The translations under genes and the position numbers were made by a program. A stretch of 64,000 nt of DNA from a virus: positions 120,353-184,352 of IMG/VR virus record IMGVR_UViG_3300043409_001318; one strand, given 5' to 3'. Positions 37,640-46,355 of this stretch are shown here, in pieces. Each line of letters starts with the position of its first letter. The stretch's first letter is position 1. Under the pieces are notes generated by a model. The model did no database searches. It had not been told where the DNA came from and saw only the letters and a program-made list of their open reading frames with translations.

Positions 37640-38920
37640 ATGAGTAGATTTGGTTGGGCTTATGTTAATGATGTTATAACTGGCTCTGGTGGAACACCCG
37701 GAGGAACTGATAAAGCAATTCAATTTGCTTCTGGTTCTACTTTCAGCGGCTCAACTAATTTTACTTTTGATTATACAACAAATACAGTAAGATTAACTGG
37801 AACTTTACATGCTGATAATTTAATTGTATCTTCATCAACAATCTTTAAATCTGGTTCAACTAAATTTGGTGATGATCCAACAGACACACACCAATTTACT
37901 GGTTCTGTTCTTGTTTCTGGTTCACTAACAGCAACAAACACAATAACAGCAACATCAGCATCATTTTTAGATTACGTCCAATTAGGAACTTCTTTAAGTG
38001 ATGAAGTTTATTTTAATGCTAGTTCAAAAACAAATATTCAACCAGCAACAACAAATGACGTAGATCTTGGTGCTTCATCAAGATTTTGGAGAACTGGTTA
38101 TATAACAACCTTATCTTCTTCCGCTATTTCTTCTTCTGTTAGCGTAAAGACAGGAGAGATAACAGCAACTGCTATTGTTTTAAATGGTAATCTTTCCAGT
38201 TCTGGTAACATAAACGGCTCTGGATTACAAATATCTGGTGGTGGTTCTTTTGGATCAAATGTTACTGTAACTGGCTCAATATCATCCTCAGCCAATTTAC
38301 AAACTGCTGGTGATGTTACAGCAGGAATGAATTTAACAATAAATAATTTTGCTATTATTAAAAATGGTTTAACAGTAACTGGTAGTTCTATTATTACTGG
38401 TAGTCTGACTGTAATAGGTATTATGTCTGCTAGTTCTATTAGTGGTGATGGAAACAATATAACTGGTATTAATGGTGCTAACGTTAATGGTGTTGGAGAT
38501 GATTGGACTATTCAATTTAAAAATGGAGTAGGTGGAACTTTAACAGGTTCTTCTAACTTAACTTTTAGTGGAAGCACATTTATTTTATCGGCAAACCTTA
38601 ACGTAACTGGTGCAATTAAAGGTGGATATGCTACATATTCATCTAACACTTCCATACCAAACACATCTTATTTTGTTGGTTTAAATAGCGTATCTTCTGT
38701 TCTTACTGCCAGTTTAACAGGATCAATTAACTATCCACAAGGACAAATTTTAATATTTAAAGATGTTGGTGGATATGCTGGAACAAACAATATTTTAATT
38801 CAAGCAAGCGGATCAGAAACTATTGATGGTGCTTCTGGTGTTTCACTAACAGCAAATTCATCAAGTGTTTCAATTATATCAAATGGTTCAAATGGATTTT
38901 ATATAGTAGGAATAGTTTAA
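37640..38920 (+). CDS. Fibre protein with C-terminal cap domain (426 aa)
   Basis: One base after the previous stop. A Gly/Ser/Thr-rich fibre body contains repeated short strands ending in SGS, TGS and SSS turns (about residues 50-300), typical of trimeric beta-helical fibres. The last 90 residues match the cap domain seen in four other proteins here: SYFVGLNSV, QGQILIFKDVGGYAG, ETIDGASGVSL and a final aromatic strand. It probably binds host surface or decorates the virion. Confidence 0.65.
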   Translation: MSRFGWAYVNDVITGSGGTPGGTDKAIQFASGSTFSGSTNFTFDYTTNTVRLTGTLHADNLIVSSSTIFKSGSTKFGDDPTDTHQFTGSVLVSGSLTATNTITATSASFLDYVQLGTSLSDEVYFNASSKTNIQPATTNDVDLGASSRFWRTGYITTLSSSAISSSVSVKTGEITATAIVLNGNLSSSGNINGSGLQISGGGSFGSNVTVTGSISSSANLQTAGDVTAGMNLTINNFAIIKNGLTVTGSSIITGSLTVIGIMSASSISGDGNNITGINGANVNGVGDDWTIQFKNGVGGTLTGSSNLTFSGSTFILSANLNVTGAIKGGYATYSSNTSIPNTSYFVGLNSVSSVLTASLTGSINYPQGQILIFKDVGGYAGTNNILIQASGSETIDGASGVSLTANSSSVSIISNGSNGFYIVGIV

Positions 38921-38921
38921 T

Positions 38922-39089
38922 ATGGCAAAAGAATTAGTATTAATAAATAATGTTTGGGTCATAAGAACTGTTACCCCAACAACTTCGGAAAGAACAGTAA
39001 CTTATTCTTACGGTTCTACAATAACTCAAGCAGAATTTGGTTCTGTTTCAAATATAAATATAAGTTCAACAACAGGGAGCGTAGCATAA
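38922..39089 (+). CDS. Small protein between fibre genes (55 aa)
   Basis: An ORF of 55 residues (MAKELVLINNVWVIRTVTPT and onward) fills the 170-base space between two fibre genes, with one-base spacings on both sides and the same strand. It is Thr/Ser-rich and ends INISSTTGSVA. The exact fit between stop and start codons makes it very likely real. Function unknown, probably structural. Confidence 0.55.
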   Translation: MAKELVLINNVWVIRTVTPTTSERTVTYSYGSTITQAEFGSVSNINISSTTGSVA

Positions 39090-39090
39090 C

Positions 39091-40074
39091 ATGAGTTTAC
39101 CAGTATTAAATTGGAAAGCATTACCATTAGTAACTTTAACGTCTGGCACAATAGGCGCAGTTATGAAAGGTATTTATGATGCTTTTACATCTTCCGTTTA
39201 TATAGATGGAAGCCCCAGAGTTACAGGTTCAGCTTCTGCTTGGACTTTCGCACAAGAACTTTCTGGTTCCACAGTTGAAGCAGTTTGGGGTATTGCTCCA
39301 ACTGGTTCATTAAATCAAAGAGTTGTTTTAGCTGGTTCTTCCAGAACTGGTTTAACTCCTTTTTTAGCATTTCCAGACACAGCATACGCTCCTGCCACAC
39401 TTTATACAAGCGTTGCTAAAAATGCTTCTACTTATACAACTTGGAATGGAGCTGAACCATTTAGTTCTGGTTCTTTCTTTGGTTATTGGAAAACTTGGGT
39501 TACTTCATCTGGTACTCCACAAATTGTAAGATGTTTAGAATCACAAGAAGCAATAGCAGTATTTATACAAAATACTACTGCTAATAACGTTTATGGTTCT
39601 ATTGCTGGTGCTATTCTTGATCCAGAGTCAACAGATACAGCAATTGACTCCGAGACAGATAATAGGCTTTATGGTATAGTTACTACTGGTACAAGTATTA
39701 TGGCTATAAATAATTCTGATATAGGTACAGCAGCCAATATGTTTGCTCATGGTACAGTAGCAGGAAATAATCATATGGGAATTTTTACTCCTAATACTGG
39801 TAGTATTAAAACAGTTGAAAAAAATACAAGATTAGGAACTATAATTATAGAAGAACTAACTTCAAGATCTGGTAGATTAGTAAAAATGCCAATAATAACA
39901 AAATTTACTGTATCTCCAATTAATTTTGCTGGAAGACTAAGAGAAATTTGGATGTTTAGAGATGCTATTATTGGTAATACCGTAACAAATGGTGCTACTG
40001 TAAACGGATATATCATAGGAAATAATACATCTACTATTGCTGATTGTGTTCTATTCTCAACAGGTTCAACCTAA
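39091..40074 (+). CDS. Virion protein of fibre locus (327 aa)
   Basis: Begins one base after the preceding stop. A beta-rich protein with many Thr/Ser/Ala, including LNWKALPLVTLTSGTIGAVM at the start, then STAVxDG-like turns and a C-terminal domain with KFTVSPINFAGRLREIWMFR. The stop shares a base with the next ATG (TAATG). No enzymatic motif. It is probably a fibre or head-decoration protein, based on context. Confidence 0.55.
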   Translation: MSLPVLNWKALPLVTLTSGTIGAVMKGIYDAFTSSVYIDGSPRVTGSASAWTFAQELSGSTVEAVWGIAPTGSLNQRVVLAGSSRTGLTPFLAFPDTAYAPATLYTSVAKNASTYTTWNGAEPFSSGSFFGYWKTWVTSSGTPQIVRCLESQEAIAVFIQNTTANNVYGSIAGAILDPESTDTAIDSETDNRLYGIVTTGTSIMAINNSDIGTAANMFAHGTVAGNNHMGIFTPNTGSIKTVEKNTRLGTIIIEELTSRSGRLVKMPIITKFTVSPINFAGRLREIWMFRDAIIGNTVTNGATVNGYIIGNNTSTIADCVLFSTGST

Positions 40075-40262
40075 TGACCGAGCAATTTTTACAATTAGTT
40101 GTTGATTATCCAACTGCTGCTACTTTTATTCTTCCTTCTTACTTTGGAACAAGATTAGATTTCTCTTTAATAGGAGTATCATATTCTTTTCATCAACAAG
40201 ATTATATTGAGATATTAGATGCTGGTAATAATGTAATAGGTAGAGTTAAATTAACCGACTAA
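40074..40262 (+). CDS. Small protein of fibre locus (62 aa)
   Basis: The ATG at 40074 shares its A with the preceding TAA; an upstream in-frame GTG lies inside the previous gene and is not needed. The 62-residue product is beta-rich with Tyr and Phe (FGTRLDFSLIGVSYSFHQQD) and ends in GRVKLTD. Function unknown; probably a small structural partner of the preceding gene. Confidence 0.5.
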   Translation: MTEQFLQLVVDYPTAATFILPSYFGTRLDFSLIGVSYSFHQQDYIEILDAGNNVIGRVKLTD

Positions 40263-40263
40263 C

Positions 40264-40271
40264 CTATTTAT
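40264..40271 (+). promoter_or_regulatory. Late-promoter-like element CTATTTAT near ATG
   Basis: Only five bases separate this element from the ATG at 40277, and no Shine-Dalgarno is present. With a T4-late-like spacing the transcript would start at or near the ATG, giving a leaderless mRNA. Confidence 0.45.
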
Positions 40272-40276
40272 AATTA

Positions 40277-41326
40277 ATGGCAAGACCTAGAAAGAAAAAA
40301 GAAGAAACTGCTTGGACGCAGCCCGCTCAACCTCCTCCTCCCTTATTTACAGGGGAGAAGGAGCGTAACCTTGTTAAGCAAGTTAATGACGAACTTATTG
40401 AAAGAGTTATTGGTCAGCAAATTGCTTATTTTTCTATTGATATTGATCGTTCTAACTTTCATCCTCTTTACGGAGAAGCAATAGAAAAAACTTATCTTCC
40501 TCCAATAAGAGTTTATGCTTTGGTTAAATGGGAAGGTCAAACACAATCATTCACACAAAATATTGGTATTGATAAAGCAACATCAATAGAAATTCACTTT
40601 CACAAAAAACGTCTAACAGAAGATCAAGATGTTTTTGTTCGTGAAGGTGATTTTGTTTTATATGGTGATAGATATTATGAAATTGTTAAACTTGATGAAC
40701 CAAAACAATTATTCGGACAGATAGAAAATAAATTTGAAATTGTAGCAAAAGGTATAAGAGCAAGAGAAGGATTGTTTAATCCACAATTTATTGCTAATAC
40801 TGTTCCAACAACAAGAGTTACAACTTCAACTTCATCTGGATCATCAGCACAAGGTAATTACTCAAACAACTATTCATTTAATAATCTAACAGTTGTAAAT
40901 GATTTAACTGTTGGAGGAAATTCTTATTTAGGTAATGGAGCAAATGATAGTGTAATAATAACTGGTTCTGTTTCTATAAGTGGAAGTTTATTATTAAATG
41001 GTTCACAAATTACTTTATCAAGTTCAGCGATAACAAATAAAACAATTTTAATTACATCAAGTTATTCAGTTGTAAGTGATGATTATTTTATTGGTGTTGA
41101 TAGTACCTACTCTGGTATAACAGTATCACTACCAACCTTAGCTTCAACAACAAACGGAAGAATACTATATATTAAAGATATAACTGGATTAGCCACTACA
41201 ATACTACCAATTACGGTATCAGCTTCTTCCGGTCAATATATAGATTTAGAACCATATGTTAAAATTGATGTAGACCACGGTTCAATAAGTTTATATAAAG
41301 CTTCAAATGGATGGAACTTGTTTTAA
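40277..41326 (+). CDS. Connector/tail-type domain fused to fibre cap domain (349 aa)
   Basis: Residues about 25-165 form a compact domain (RNLVKQVNDELIERVIGQQI, then FHPLYGEAIEKTYLPPIRVY and EDQDVFVREGDFVLYGDRYY), which I remember as a conserved virion protein of aquatic T4-like phages. After a Ser/Thr linker it ends in the shared cap domain (SSYSVVSDDYFIGVDS, then GRILYIKDITG). The stop and the next ATG overlap by one base. A junction between the virion body and a fibre is inferred. Confidence 0.6.
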   Translation: MARPRKKKEETAWTQPAQPPPPLFTGEKERNLVKQVNDELIERVIGQQIAYFSIDIDRSNFHPLYGEAIEKTYLPPIRVYALVKWEGQTQSFTQNIGIDKATSIEIHFHKKRLTEDQDVFVREGDFVLYGDRYYEIVKLDEPKQLFGQIENKFEIVAKGIRAREGLFNPQFIANTVPTTRVTTSTSSGSSAQGNYSNNYSFNNLTVVNDLTVGGNSYLGNGANDSVIITGSVSISGSLLLNGSQITLSSSAITNKTILITSSYSVVSDDYFIGVDSTYSGITVSLPTLASTTNGRILYIKDITGLATTILPITVSASSGQYIDLEPYVKIDVDHGSISLYKASNGWNLF

Positions 41327-41736
41327 TGGGATATAAAACATATAAATCTACACCTAAATTTATAGGAGATCAACAAGTAACAAATGCTATTAAAGCTGAC
41401 TTTGTTGAAACAAATTTATTAAAAATAGATGGATTAATAATTAATAGAACGGTTGTATCTTCTTCTTATAGCATTAAAAGAAATGAATACTTTATTGGAG
41501 TTCATACCGAAAATGCAGCTCGTAGTATTACTTTAACCTTACCAAACGCTTCTGGTTCTGTTAATGGAAGAACTTATATTATAAAAGATGAAGGTGGAAT
41601 GGCTGATACTTATCCAATAGTAATTAATACTTTAAATGGTGATATAGTAGACGGAGAAAATACCTTTACAATTGACTCACCTTATGCTTCATTAAATCTT
41701 TATACAGACGGATTTCACAAATGGTTTATCTATTAA
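41326..41736 (+). CDS. Small fibre-cap protein (136 aa)
   Basis: The ATG at 41326 overlaps the preceding TAA. After a 45-residue N-terminal region, the protein is almost only the cap domain: SSYSIKRNEYFIGVHTEN, GRTYIIKDEGGMADTYPIV, IVDGENTFTI and a final W-F-I-Y strand. It is most like the C-terminus of the preceding protein, suggesting duplication. Likely a trimer-forming tip or head fibre. Confidence 0.6.
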   Translation: MGYKTYKSTPKFIGDQQVTNAIKADFVETNLLKIDGLIINRTVVSSSYSIKRNEYFIGVHTENAARSITLTLPNASGSVNGRTYIIKDEGGMADTYPIVINTLNGDIVDGENTFTIDSPYASLNLYTDGFHKWFIY

Positions 41737-41802
41737 ATTTTTGCTAACAACATTTTTTAATCTGTCAAGTGCTTTTGGAAAATAAGTTTACTAATTACTT
41801 TT

Positions 41803-41852
41803 ACGATGCATAGTTTAATCGTTTCGACTTTTAAACTATGTGTCGTTTTTTA
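41803..41852 (+). terminator. Strong rho-independent terminator (16-bp stem)
   Basis: Bases 41803-41818 pair with 41831-41846 over 16 positions, two of them G-U, with a 12-base loop, followed by a run of six T. It isolates the following fibre gene from upstream transcription. The rest of the 133-base gap holds a degenerate ACTAATTAC element at 41790. Confidence 0.8.
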
Positions 41853-41869
41853 TTTGGAGAATAAAAAAT

Positions 41870-43669
41870 ATGGCTTATAAATTTCAATTAGGTAAAGCAA
41901 AACTTTCTGGTTCAGTTGAAACCACACAAGGGATTACCTCAAATGGTGGTCTTCTTGTTACTGGTTCAGTTGATCTTCCAGCCGCTTCAATTCAAACCGC
42001 AGAACTTACTGATCTAAATGTTACAGCAGTTAAGTTAGCTGCCGATGCAGTTGAAACAGCAAAAATTCTAAATGGAGCTGTTACAAACGACAAACTTGCT
42101 GGTAGCATAGCAAATGCTAAACTTAGCAACAGCACAATTTCTGGTAAAGAACTTGGTGCAAGCCTTGATACTCTTTCTGCTGCTACTAACGGTGGTCTTT
42201 CTACCTTCTCATATGATGGTAGCGGTGCTGTAACAGTCGCTTTAACATCATCAATTGCTGGTGCTGGTCTTGCTTATAGTGCTGGTGTTCTTAGTGTTGA
42301 TACTGCTGAAATAGCTGCTGGTCTTTCTGGCTCAGTTGAAGCTATGATTGGTGCTTTCGTTGAAGGTTCCGATTTCGTAACATTCGATGATGTAAATGGA
42401 ACAATTGGCGTTGATGCAGATAAATTCTCTGGTTCATTCAGCGCAGCATTAGCAACTAAGAGCACAACAAATCTTGCTGAAGGTACAAACCTTTATTACA
42501 CAGAAGCAAGAGTAAGAGGAGCTGTTGGTGCCGATGGTCAAGGTATACAATATGCTTCTGGAACTGGTGTATTCTCACTTGATCTTAGCGGTACAGCCCT
42601 TCAAAAAGATGCAAATGGTTTAAGAACCAACATCTCAGTCAATAAACAACCAGCATTCTCAAACGGTGACGTTCTTTTCGATAATGATAGTGGTGAATTA
42701 ACCTTCAAGCCAGTTGAGGAAGCATGGGTTAGACAACGTTTAAGTGCAGTAGACGCTGTTAAATATAACATCGCCTCTGGTTCAATTTCACTTCTACTTA
42801 CTGGTTCATCACTTTTCCAAAATGCTAGTGGTTTACAAGTACAACAAAGCTGGGTTAGAGATCAATTCTCTAATGGTGCTGGTCTTGATTACTCCGCTGG
42901 TGTATTCTCTGTTGGAACTGGTGATATCACAAATGCTATGTTGGCTGGCGCAATCGCAACCTCTAAACTCGTCAGCGACTCAGTAACCATTAACGGAACT
43001 GCTGGCGAAGTAACAGTTGTTGGTTCACCATTAACTCTTGGTGGAATTGCTACAGTAAGCCTTCCAAGCACAATCTCCAAGAATTTAACCTTCACTGGTC
43101 AAGTTACGATGGAAAACCTCAATATAACTGGTACTTTAACCACAGTTAACGCTACAAATCTTGAGATTTTTGATAGAAGAATCCTTATGGCTTCTGGCTC
43201 AACTGCTTTTGCTGCTGACGTTGGTATCGACTTTGGTTCACACGTTGGTCACGCAACATTATTAACTGCTGACGTAACTATGGGTGGTGTTGCTGGTGTT
43301 GATTCACTTTCTTCATCACTTCCATTAGTTGCACCAGCAGTTAAGGCTGAAACATTCTATGGTAACTTCGTAGGTGCGTCAATACTTGGTATAGAAACAA
43401 TATCTGCTGCAACAGCAGATATTTCTGCTAACGTAACAAGAGCTAACGCTGCATCACAAGTTCTTACTCTTCCAGCTTCGCCAGCAGTTGGTCAAGAGCA
43501 CAGAATTAAATGTGTTGTTGCTGATGCCTCAGACCTAGTTATCGTAATCAAGCCAGCTACTGGAGGAAAGATTGAAGGTGTAGTTAATGCACAAATCACT
43601 CTTGAATCATTCGGTGCAGCCGTTTCATTAGTATACGGTGGTTCAACAGAAGGTTGGATGGTATTCTAA
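41870..43669 (+). CDS. Long fibre-type virion protein (599 aa), probably highly expressed
   Basis: The ATG at 41870 is chosen because GGAGAA lies 13-18 bases upstream and the next protein starts alike (MAYKFQLG here, MAFKFNIG at 43769). It is Ala/Ser/Gly/Thr-rich with fibre-type motifs such as NLYYTEARVRGAVG (about 220) and AWVRQRL/SWVRDQF repeats. The last 80 residues resemble the cap domain (ITLESFGAAVSLVYGGSTEG). Codons (CTT, GGT, AAC, ACC) look more optimised than in neighbours. It is bounded by strong terminators on both sides. Structural role as fibre is inferred. Confidence 0.65.
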   Translation: MAYKFQLGKAKLSGSVETTQGITSNGGLLVTGSVDLPAASIQTAELTDLNVTAVKLAADAVETAKILNGAVTNDKLAGSIANAKLSNSTISGKELGASLDTLSAATNGGLSTFSYDGSGAVTVALTSSIAGAGLAYSAGVLSVDTAEIAAGLSGSVEAMIGAFVEGSDFVTFDDVNGTIGVDADKFSGSFSAALATKSTTNLAEGTNLYYTEARVRGAVGADGQGIQYASGTGVFSLDLSGTALQKDANGLRTNISVNKQPAFSNGDVLFDNDSGELTFKPVEEAWVRQRLSAVDAVKYNIASGSISLLLTGSSLFQNASGLQVQQSWVRDQFSNGAGLDYSAGVFSVGTGDITNAMLAGAIATSKLVSDSVTINGTAGEVTVVGSPLTLGGIATVSLPSTISKNLTFTGQVTMENLNITGTLTTVNATNLEIFDRRILMASGSTAFAADVGIDFGSHVGHATLLTADVTMGGVAGVDSLSSSLPLVAPAVKAETFYGNFVGASILGIETISAATADISANVTRANAASQVLTLPASPAVGQEHRIKCVVADASDLVIVIKPATGGKIEGVVNAQITLESFGAAVSLVYGGSTEGWMVF

Positions 43670-43710
43670 TCCTTATACTTTTGTATTTGGTTTAGTCTCA
43701 AACAAAATGT

Positions 43711-43748
43711 GGTGGCATCTTCTTCGGGGGGTGCCACCCTTTTTATTT
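43711..43748 (+). terminator. Strong terminator with UUCG tetraloop
   Basis: GGTGGCA pairs with TGCCACC and the stem continues inward through G-U pairs to C(TTCG)G at 43722-43727, about 12 pairs in all, followed by CTTTTTATTTG. The UUCG tetraloop is a very stable cap. A promoter-like element begins about 10 bases later. Confidence 0.85.
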
Positions 43749-43755
43749 GTTTAAT

Positions 43756-43764
43756 ACTATTTAT
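43756..43764 (+). promoter_or_regulatory. Late-promoter-like element ACTATTTAT near ATG
   Basis: It starts 8 bases after the terminator's T-run and ends four bases before the ATG at 43769. No Shine-Dalgarno lies between. Confidence 0.5.
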
Positions 43765-43768
43765 TTTC

Positions 43769-45013
43769 ATGGCATTCAAATTTAATATAGGTTCACAAGT
43801 AATTGGCGATTTAGTATCAGCCGACGATCCACAAAGAAATACTAAAATTGATTTTGGTGATGATCAAATTAATTTTGTTGTAAGTGGAACAATAGTAGCA
43901 TCAATAACTTCAAATCAGTTTAGTGCTTCTTATTTTGCTGGTGATGGTTCTTCTTTAGCTAATATTTCTGGTGGAGGTGTTGGAGGAAGTGGAGATATAA
44001 CTTCCGTAACTGCTGGAACTAATTTAACTGGTGGAGGAACAAGCGGAGCAGTAACATTAAATTTAGCAGAAAGCATTTCCTTAACAACAATAACAGCTTC
44101 TAATTGGGTTGGATTACCACCTTCTATATCCAGCGATTTCTTTGGGGGACAATTTGGTGATGGTAGTGATGGTGATTTAACTGTTGTTGGAACTTTTACC
44201 GCTGCAAGAGAAATGCATTTTAATAATCTTACAATTCCAACAGGCGCAACATTTAAGCCAAATGGTCACCGTATATTTGTATCAAATACACTTTCTATTG
44301 CTGCTGGTACTTCCTTTAATGATGATGGAAATAATGCTACAAACCAAGCAGGCGGATTAGCTTTAGCAAGTAGAAATTATTTAGTAGCAGCATCTGGTCA
44401 AGGCAGTAATGGTATTGCTTTAACTGCTGTCAACTGGTCGAACGCAACTGCTGGTAGTAATTCTACGAACAGTTCCCCAAATAATTTAAATCAAGCTGCT
44501 AACGGCGGAAAAGGTGGTAACGTCACTCTTCGTAGTAACTTTGGTGGAGCAGGCGGAACAGCAGCACAAGCTTTATATAGTCAAAAATGGAATGGAGCTT
44601 GGCAGACAGCAAGATGGTCTGGTGGTGGGTTTGGTGGGGGAGCAGGAGGAGGAGGAGGCGCAATTAACGTTACAGTTCGCACATCTGGAACTTTTACTTC
44701 TGGTGGAGGTGGTGGTGGCGGCGGAATAGTTTGGATTGCTGCTAAAAATATCTCTAATCTTGGTCGTATCTCAGCAAACGGTGGAAAGGGTGCTGATGGT
44801 GTTCTTGCGGTAGGAACTGCTGAATGTGCTGGTGGTGGTTCTGGTGGAGGTGGAAATGTTTGTATTATCACAAAGACGGCTTTATCCTCATTAGGAACGG
44901 TTCAAGCTAACGCTGGTGTCGCTGGAATTTCTGCTTTTAATACAGGAACAGGGGTTGAAACAAATGGAACTACAGGTAATGCTGGTTCTCTTTGTATTAT
45001 TGTATTATCTTAA
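43769..45013 (+). CDS. Glycine-rich adhesin-like fibre protein (414 aa)
   Basis: The ATG at 43769 is chosen (MAFKFNIGS) because it matches the N-terminus of the preceding fibre protein. After a 60-residue head, residues about 130-200 have DGSDGDLTVVGTF, FNNLTIPTGATFKPNG and RIFVSNTLSI. The region from about 240 to 385 has repeated Gly runs (GGGFGGGAGGGGGA, GGGGGGGGI) alternating with short strands. This resembles the polyglycine-II sandwich adhesins described for T4-like phage tail tips (S16 gp38), so receptor binding is inferred. There is no signal or membrane segment. Confidence 0.65.
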   Translation: MAFKFNIGSQVIGDLVSADDPQRNTKIDFGDDQINFVVSGTIVASITSNQFSASYFAGDGSSLANISGGGVGGSGDITSVTAGTNLTGGGTSGAVTLNLAESISLTTITASNWVGLPPSISSDFFGGQFGDGSDGDLTVVGTFTAAREMHFNNLTIPTGATFKPNGHRIFVSNTLSIAAGTSFNDDGNNATNQAGGLALASRNYLVAASGQGSNGIALTAVNWSNATAGSNSTNSSPNNLNQAANGGKGGNVTLRSNFGGAGGTAAQALYSQKWNGAWQTARWSGGGFGGGAGGGGGAINVTVRTSGTFTSGGGGGGGGIVWIAAKNISNLGRISANGGKGADGVLAVGTAECAGGGSGGGGNVCIITKTALSSLGTVQANAGVAGISAFNTGTGVETNGTTGNAGSLCIIVLS

Positions 45014-45034
45014 TAATATACAGGAATTATAAAA

Positions 45035-45229
45035 ATGAAAGTTGAAACAACTATTAAAACTCTATTAGCACCTAACTTAACACACGAAGAAGCAAAAACA
45101 ATAGCAGAGCAAGAAGGCTGTTCTGGTTATTATTTAATCATCCCTCCTTCTATGCAGGGTAGTGTAACAGAAGAAACAATATATCCTTTTGTTGTTTCTC
45201 AAACTTTTGAAGAGATAATAGGTGAGTAA
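45035..45229 (+). CDS. Small protein after the adhesin gene (64 aa)
   Basis: A CAGGAA Shine-Dalgarno is 13 bases upstream. It begins MKVETTIKTLLAPNLTHEEA and is acidic, with YYLIIPPSMQGSV in the middle. It belongs to the same transcript as the adhesin gene. It could be an adhesin chaperone, as genes after T4-like adhesins often are, but there is no sequence proof. Confidence 0.45.
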   Translation: MKVETTIKTLLAPNLTHEEAKTIAEQEGCSGYYLIIPPSMQGSVTEETIYPFVVSQTFEEIIGE

Positions 45230-45262
45230 TTTAATTAAATTGGGGTTTTTCTAAACTTAGAC

Positions 45263-45271
45263 ACTATTTAT
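45263..45271 (+). promoter_or_regulatory. Late-promoter-like element ACTATTTAT
   Basis: Ends 30 bases before the scaffold ATG, with a TTGGAG Shine-Dalgarno at 45287-45292. Confidence 0.5.
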
Positions 45272-45301
45272 TTTTGATTATATATATTGGAGAACTCCTT
45301 A

Positions 45302-46330
45302 ATGTCTTCTTTGTTAGAACAAGCAATTATAGATGCTACAGCATTAAAAGAAGCTGCACTTAAGAATGCAGAAGCACAAGTATTAGAAAGATATTCAACT
45401 GAAGTAAAAGACGCAATAAAAACCTTATTAGAACAAGACGAAGGCTTTAATTCACCAGCAGCATCGGAGGGTTCGACCTCTGGTATTAATGGTGGAAGTG
45501 TTGGAGATCAAACAGAACAAGCTTATAAAGATGGACAAAAGATGTGTCCTTGTCCAGAAGATGGAGAACAAATTACAATTGATTTAACACTTGGCGATAT
45601 TGATGGAATGGCAAAAGATACTGGAATTAATCTTTCTGGTAATAATGGTTCTGCTATGTCCCGTGACGACTTTATTCAATCACAAGCAGCACAACTTCAA
45701 GAAGGCGAAGAATATGAGATTGATAAAGGAGAACTTTTAGATCTCTATGAAAAACTTACAGTAGATGCAAGAGTAGTTCCATATGGTAATATTGAATATC
45801 CAGCAAACACACTTGAAGTAGAATATGCAAAAGATATTGCAGCAGCCAAAAGAGTTCAACTTGAAGCAGAAGAAGAAGTTGAAGTTAAGGTTGAAGAAAA
45901 CAAAAAGCTTACAAGACAAAATAAAAATTTACAAGTTGAATATAAAAAACTTGAAAAGATTACTGAAGCACTTGCAAATAAAGTAGAAAATTACGAGAGC
46001 AAGATATCACAACTTAAAGAGAGGTTTGATCGTTTGAGTTTATCAAATGCTAAACTTCTTTTCACAAACCGCGTATTAAATAGTAACTCCTTGAATGAGC
46101 GACAAAAAGATAAAATTGTCGAAGCACTATCAAACGCAAAATCAGCAGATGAAGCAAAGACAATTTACGAAACACTTCAAAGCACCGTGCAGGGCAATAA
46201 CAAAGTTAATGCTCCAAAATCACTTAGCGAAGCAATAAGTAGATCTTCTTCAACTGTAGTTCAAACAAAGCAAAATGATACAGCAACTCCAGAAGTGGAA
46301 AGAATGCGTCGTTTAGCAGGTATTAAATAA
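45302..46330 (+). CDS. Capsid scaffold/core protein (gp22-like)
   Basis: 342 aa. The ATG at 45302 has a GGAG at 45289, so the upstream TTG is not the start. It lies just before the capsid gene, as T4 gene 22 does. Residues 1-50 are helical, 55-90 Gly/Ser and Cys containing, and about 180-260 a long coiled coil. The C-terminus ends RMRRLAGIK, common in aquatic-phage scaffold proteins. It would be broken down by the prohead protease after assembly. Confidence 0.75.
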   Translation: MSSLLEQAIIDATALKEAALKNAEAQVLERYSTEVKDAIKTLLEQDEGFNSPAASEGSTSGINGGSVGDQTEQAYKDGQKMCPCPEDGEQITIDLTLGDIDGMAKDTGINLSGNNGSAMSRDDFIQSQAAQLQEGEEYEIDKGELLDLYEKLTVDARVVPYGNIEYPANTLEVEYAKDIAAAKRVQLEAEEEVEVKVEENKKLTRQNKNLQVEYKKLEKITEALANKVENYESKISQLKERFDRLSLSNAKLLFTNRVLNSNSLNERQKDKIVEALSNAKSADEAKTIYETLQSTVQGNNKVNAPKSLSEAISRSSSTVVQTKQNDTATPEVERMRRLAGIK

Positions 46331-46355
46331 ATAAACATTTAAGGAGTTTATAATT

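Noticed and set aside
41740-41775. TTGACA on the minus strand in the gap before the fibre gene
   Set aside because: No matching -10 hexamer at a proper distance and no minus-strand gene to serve.
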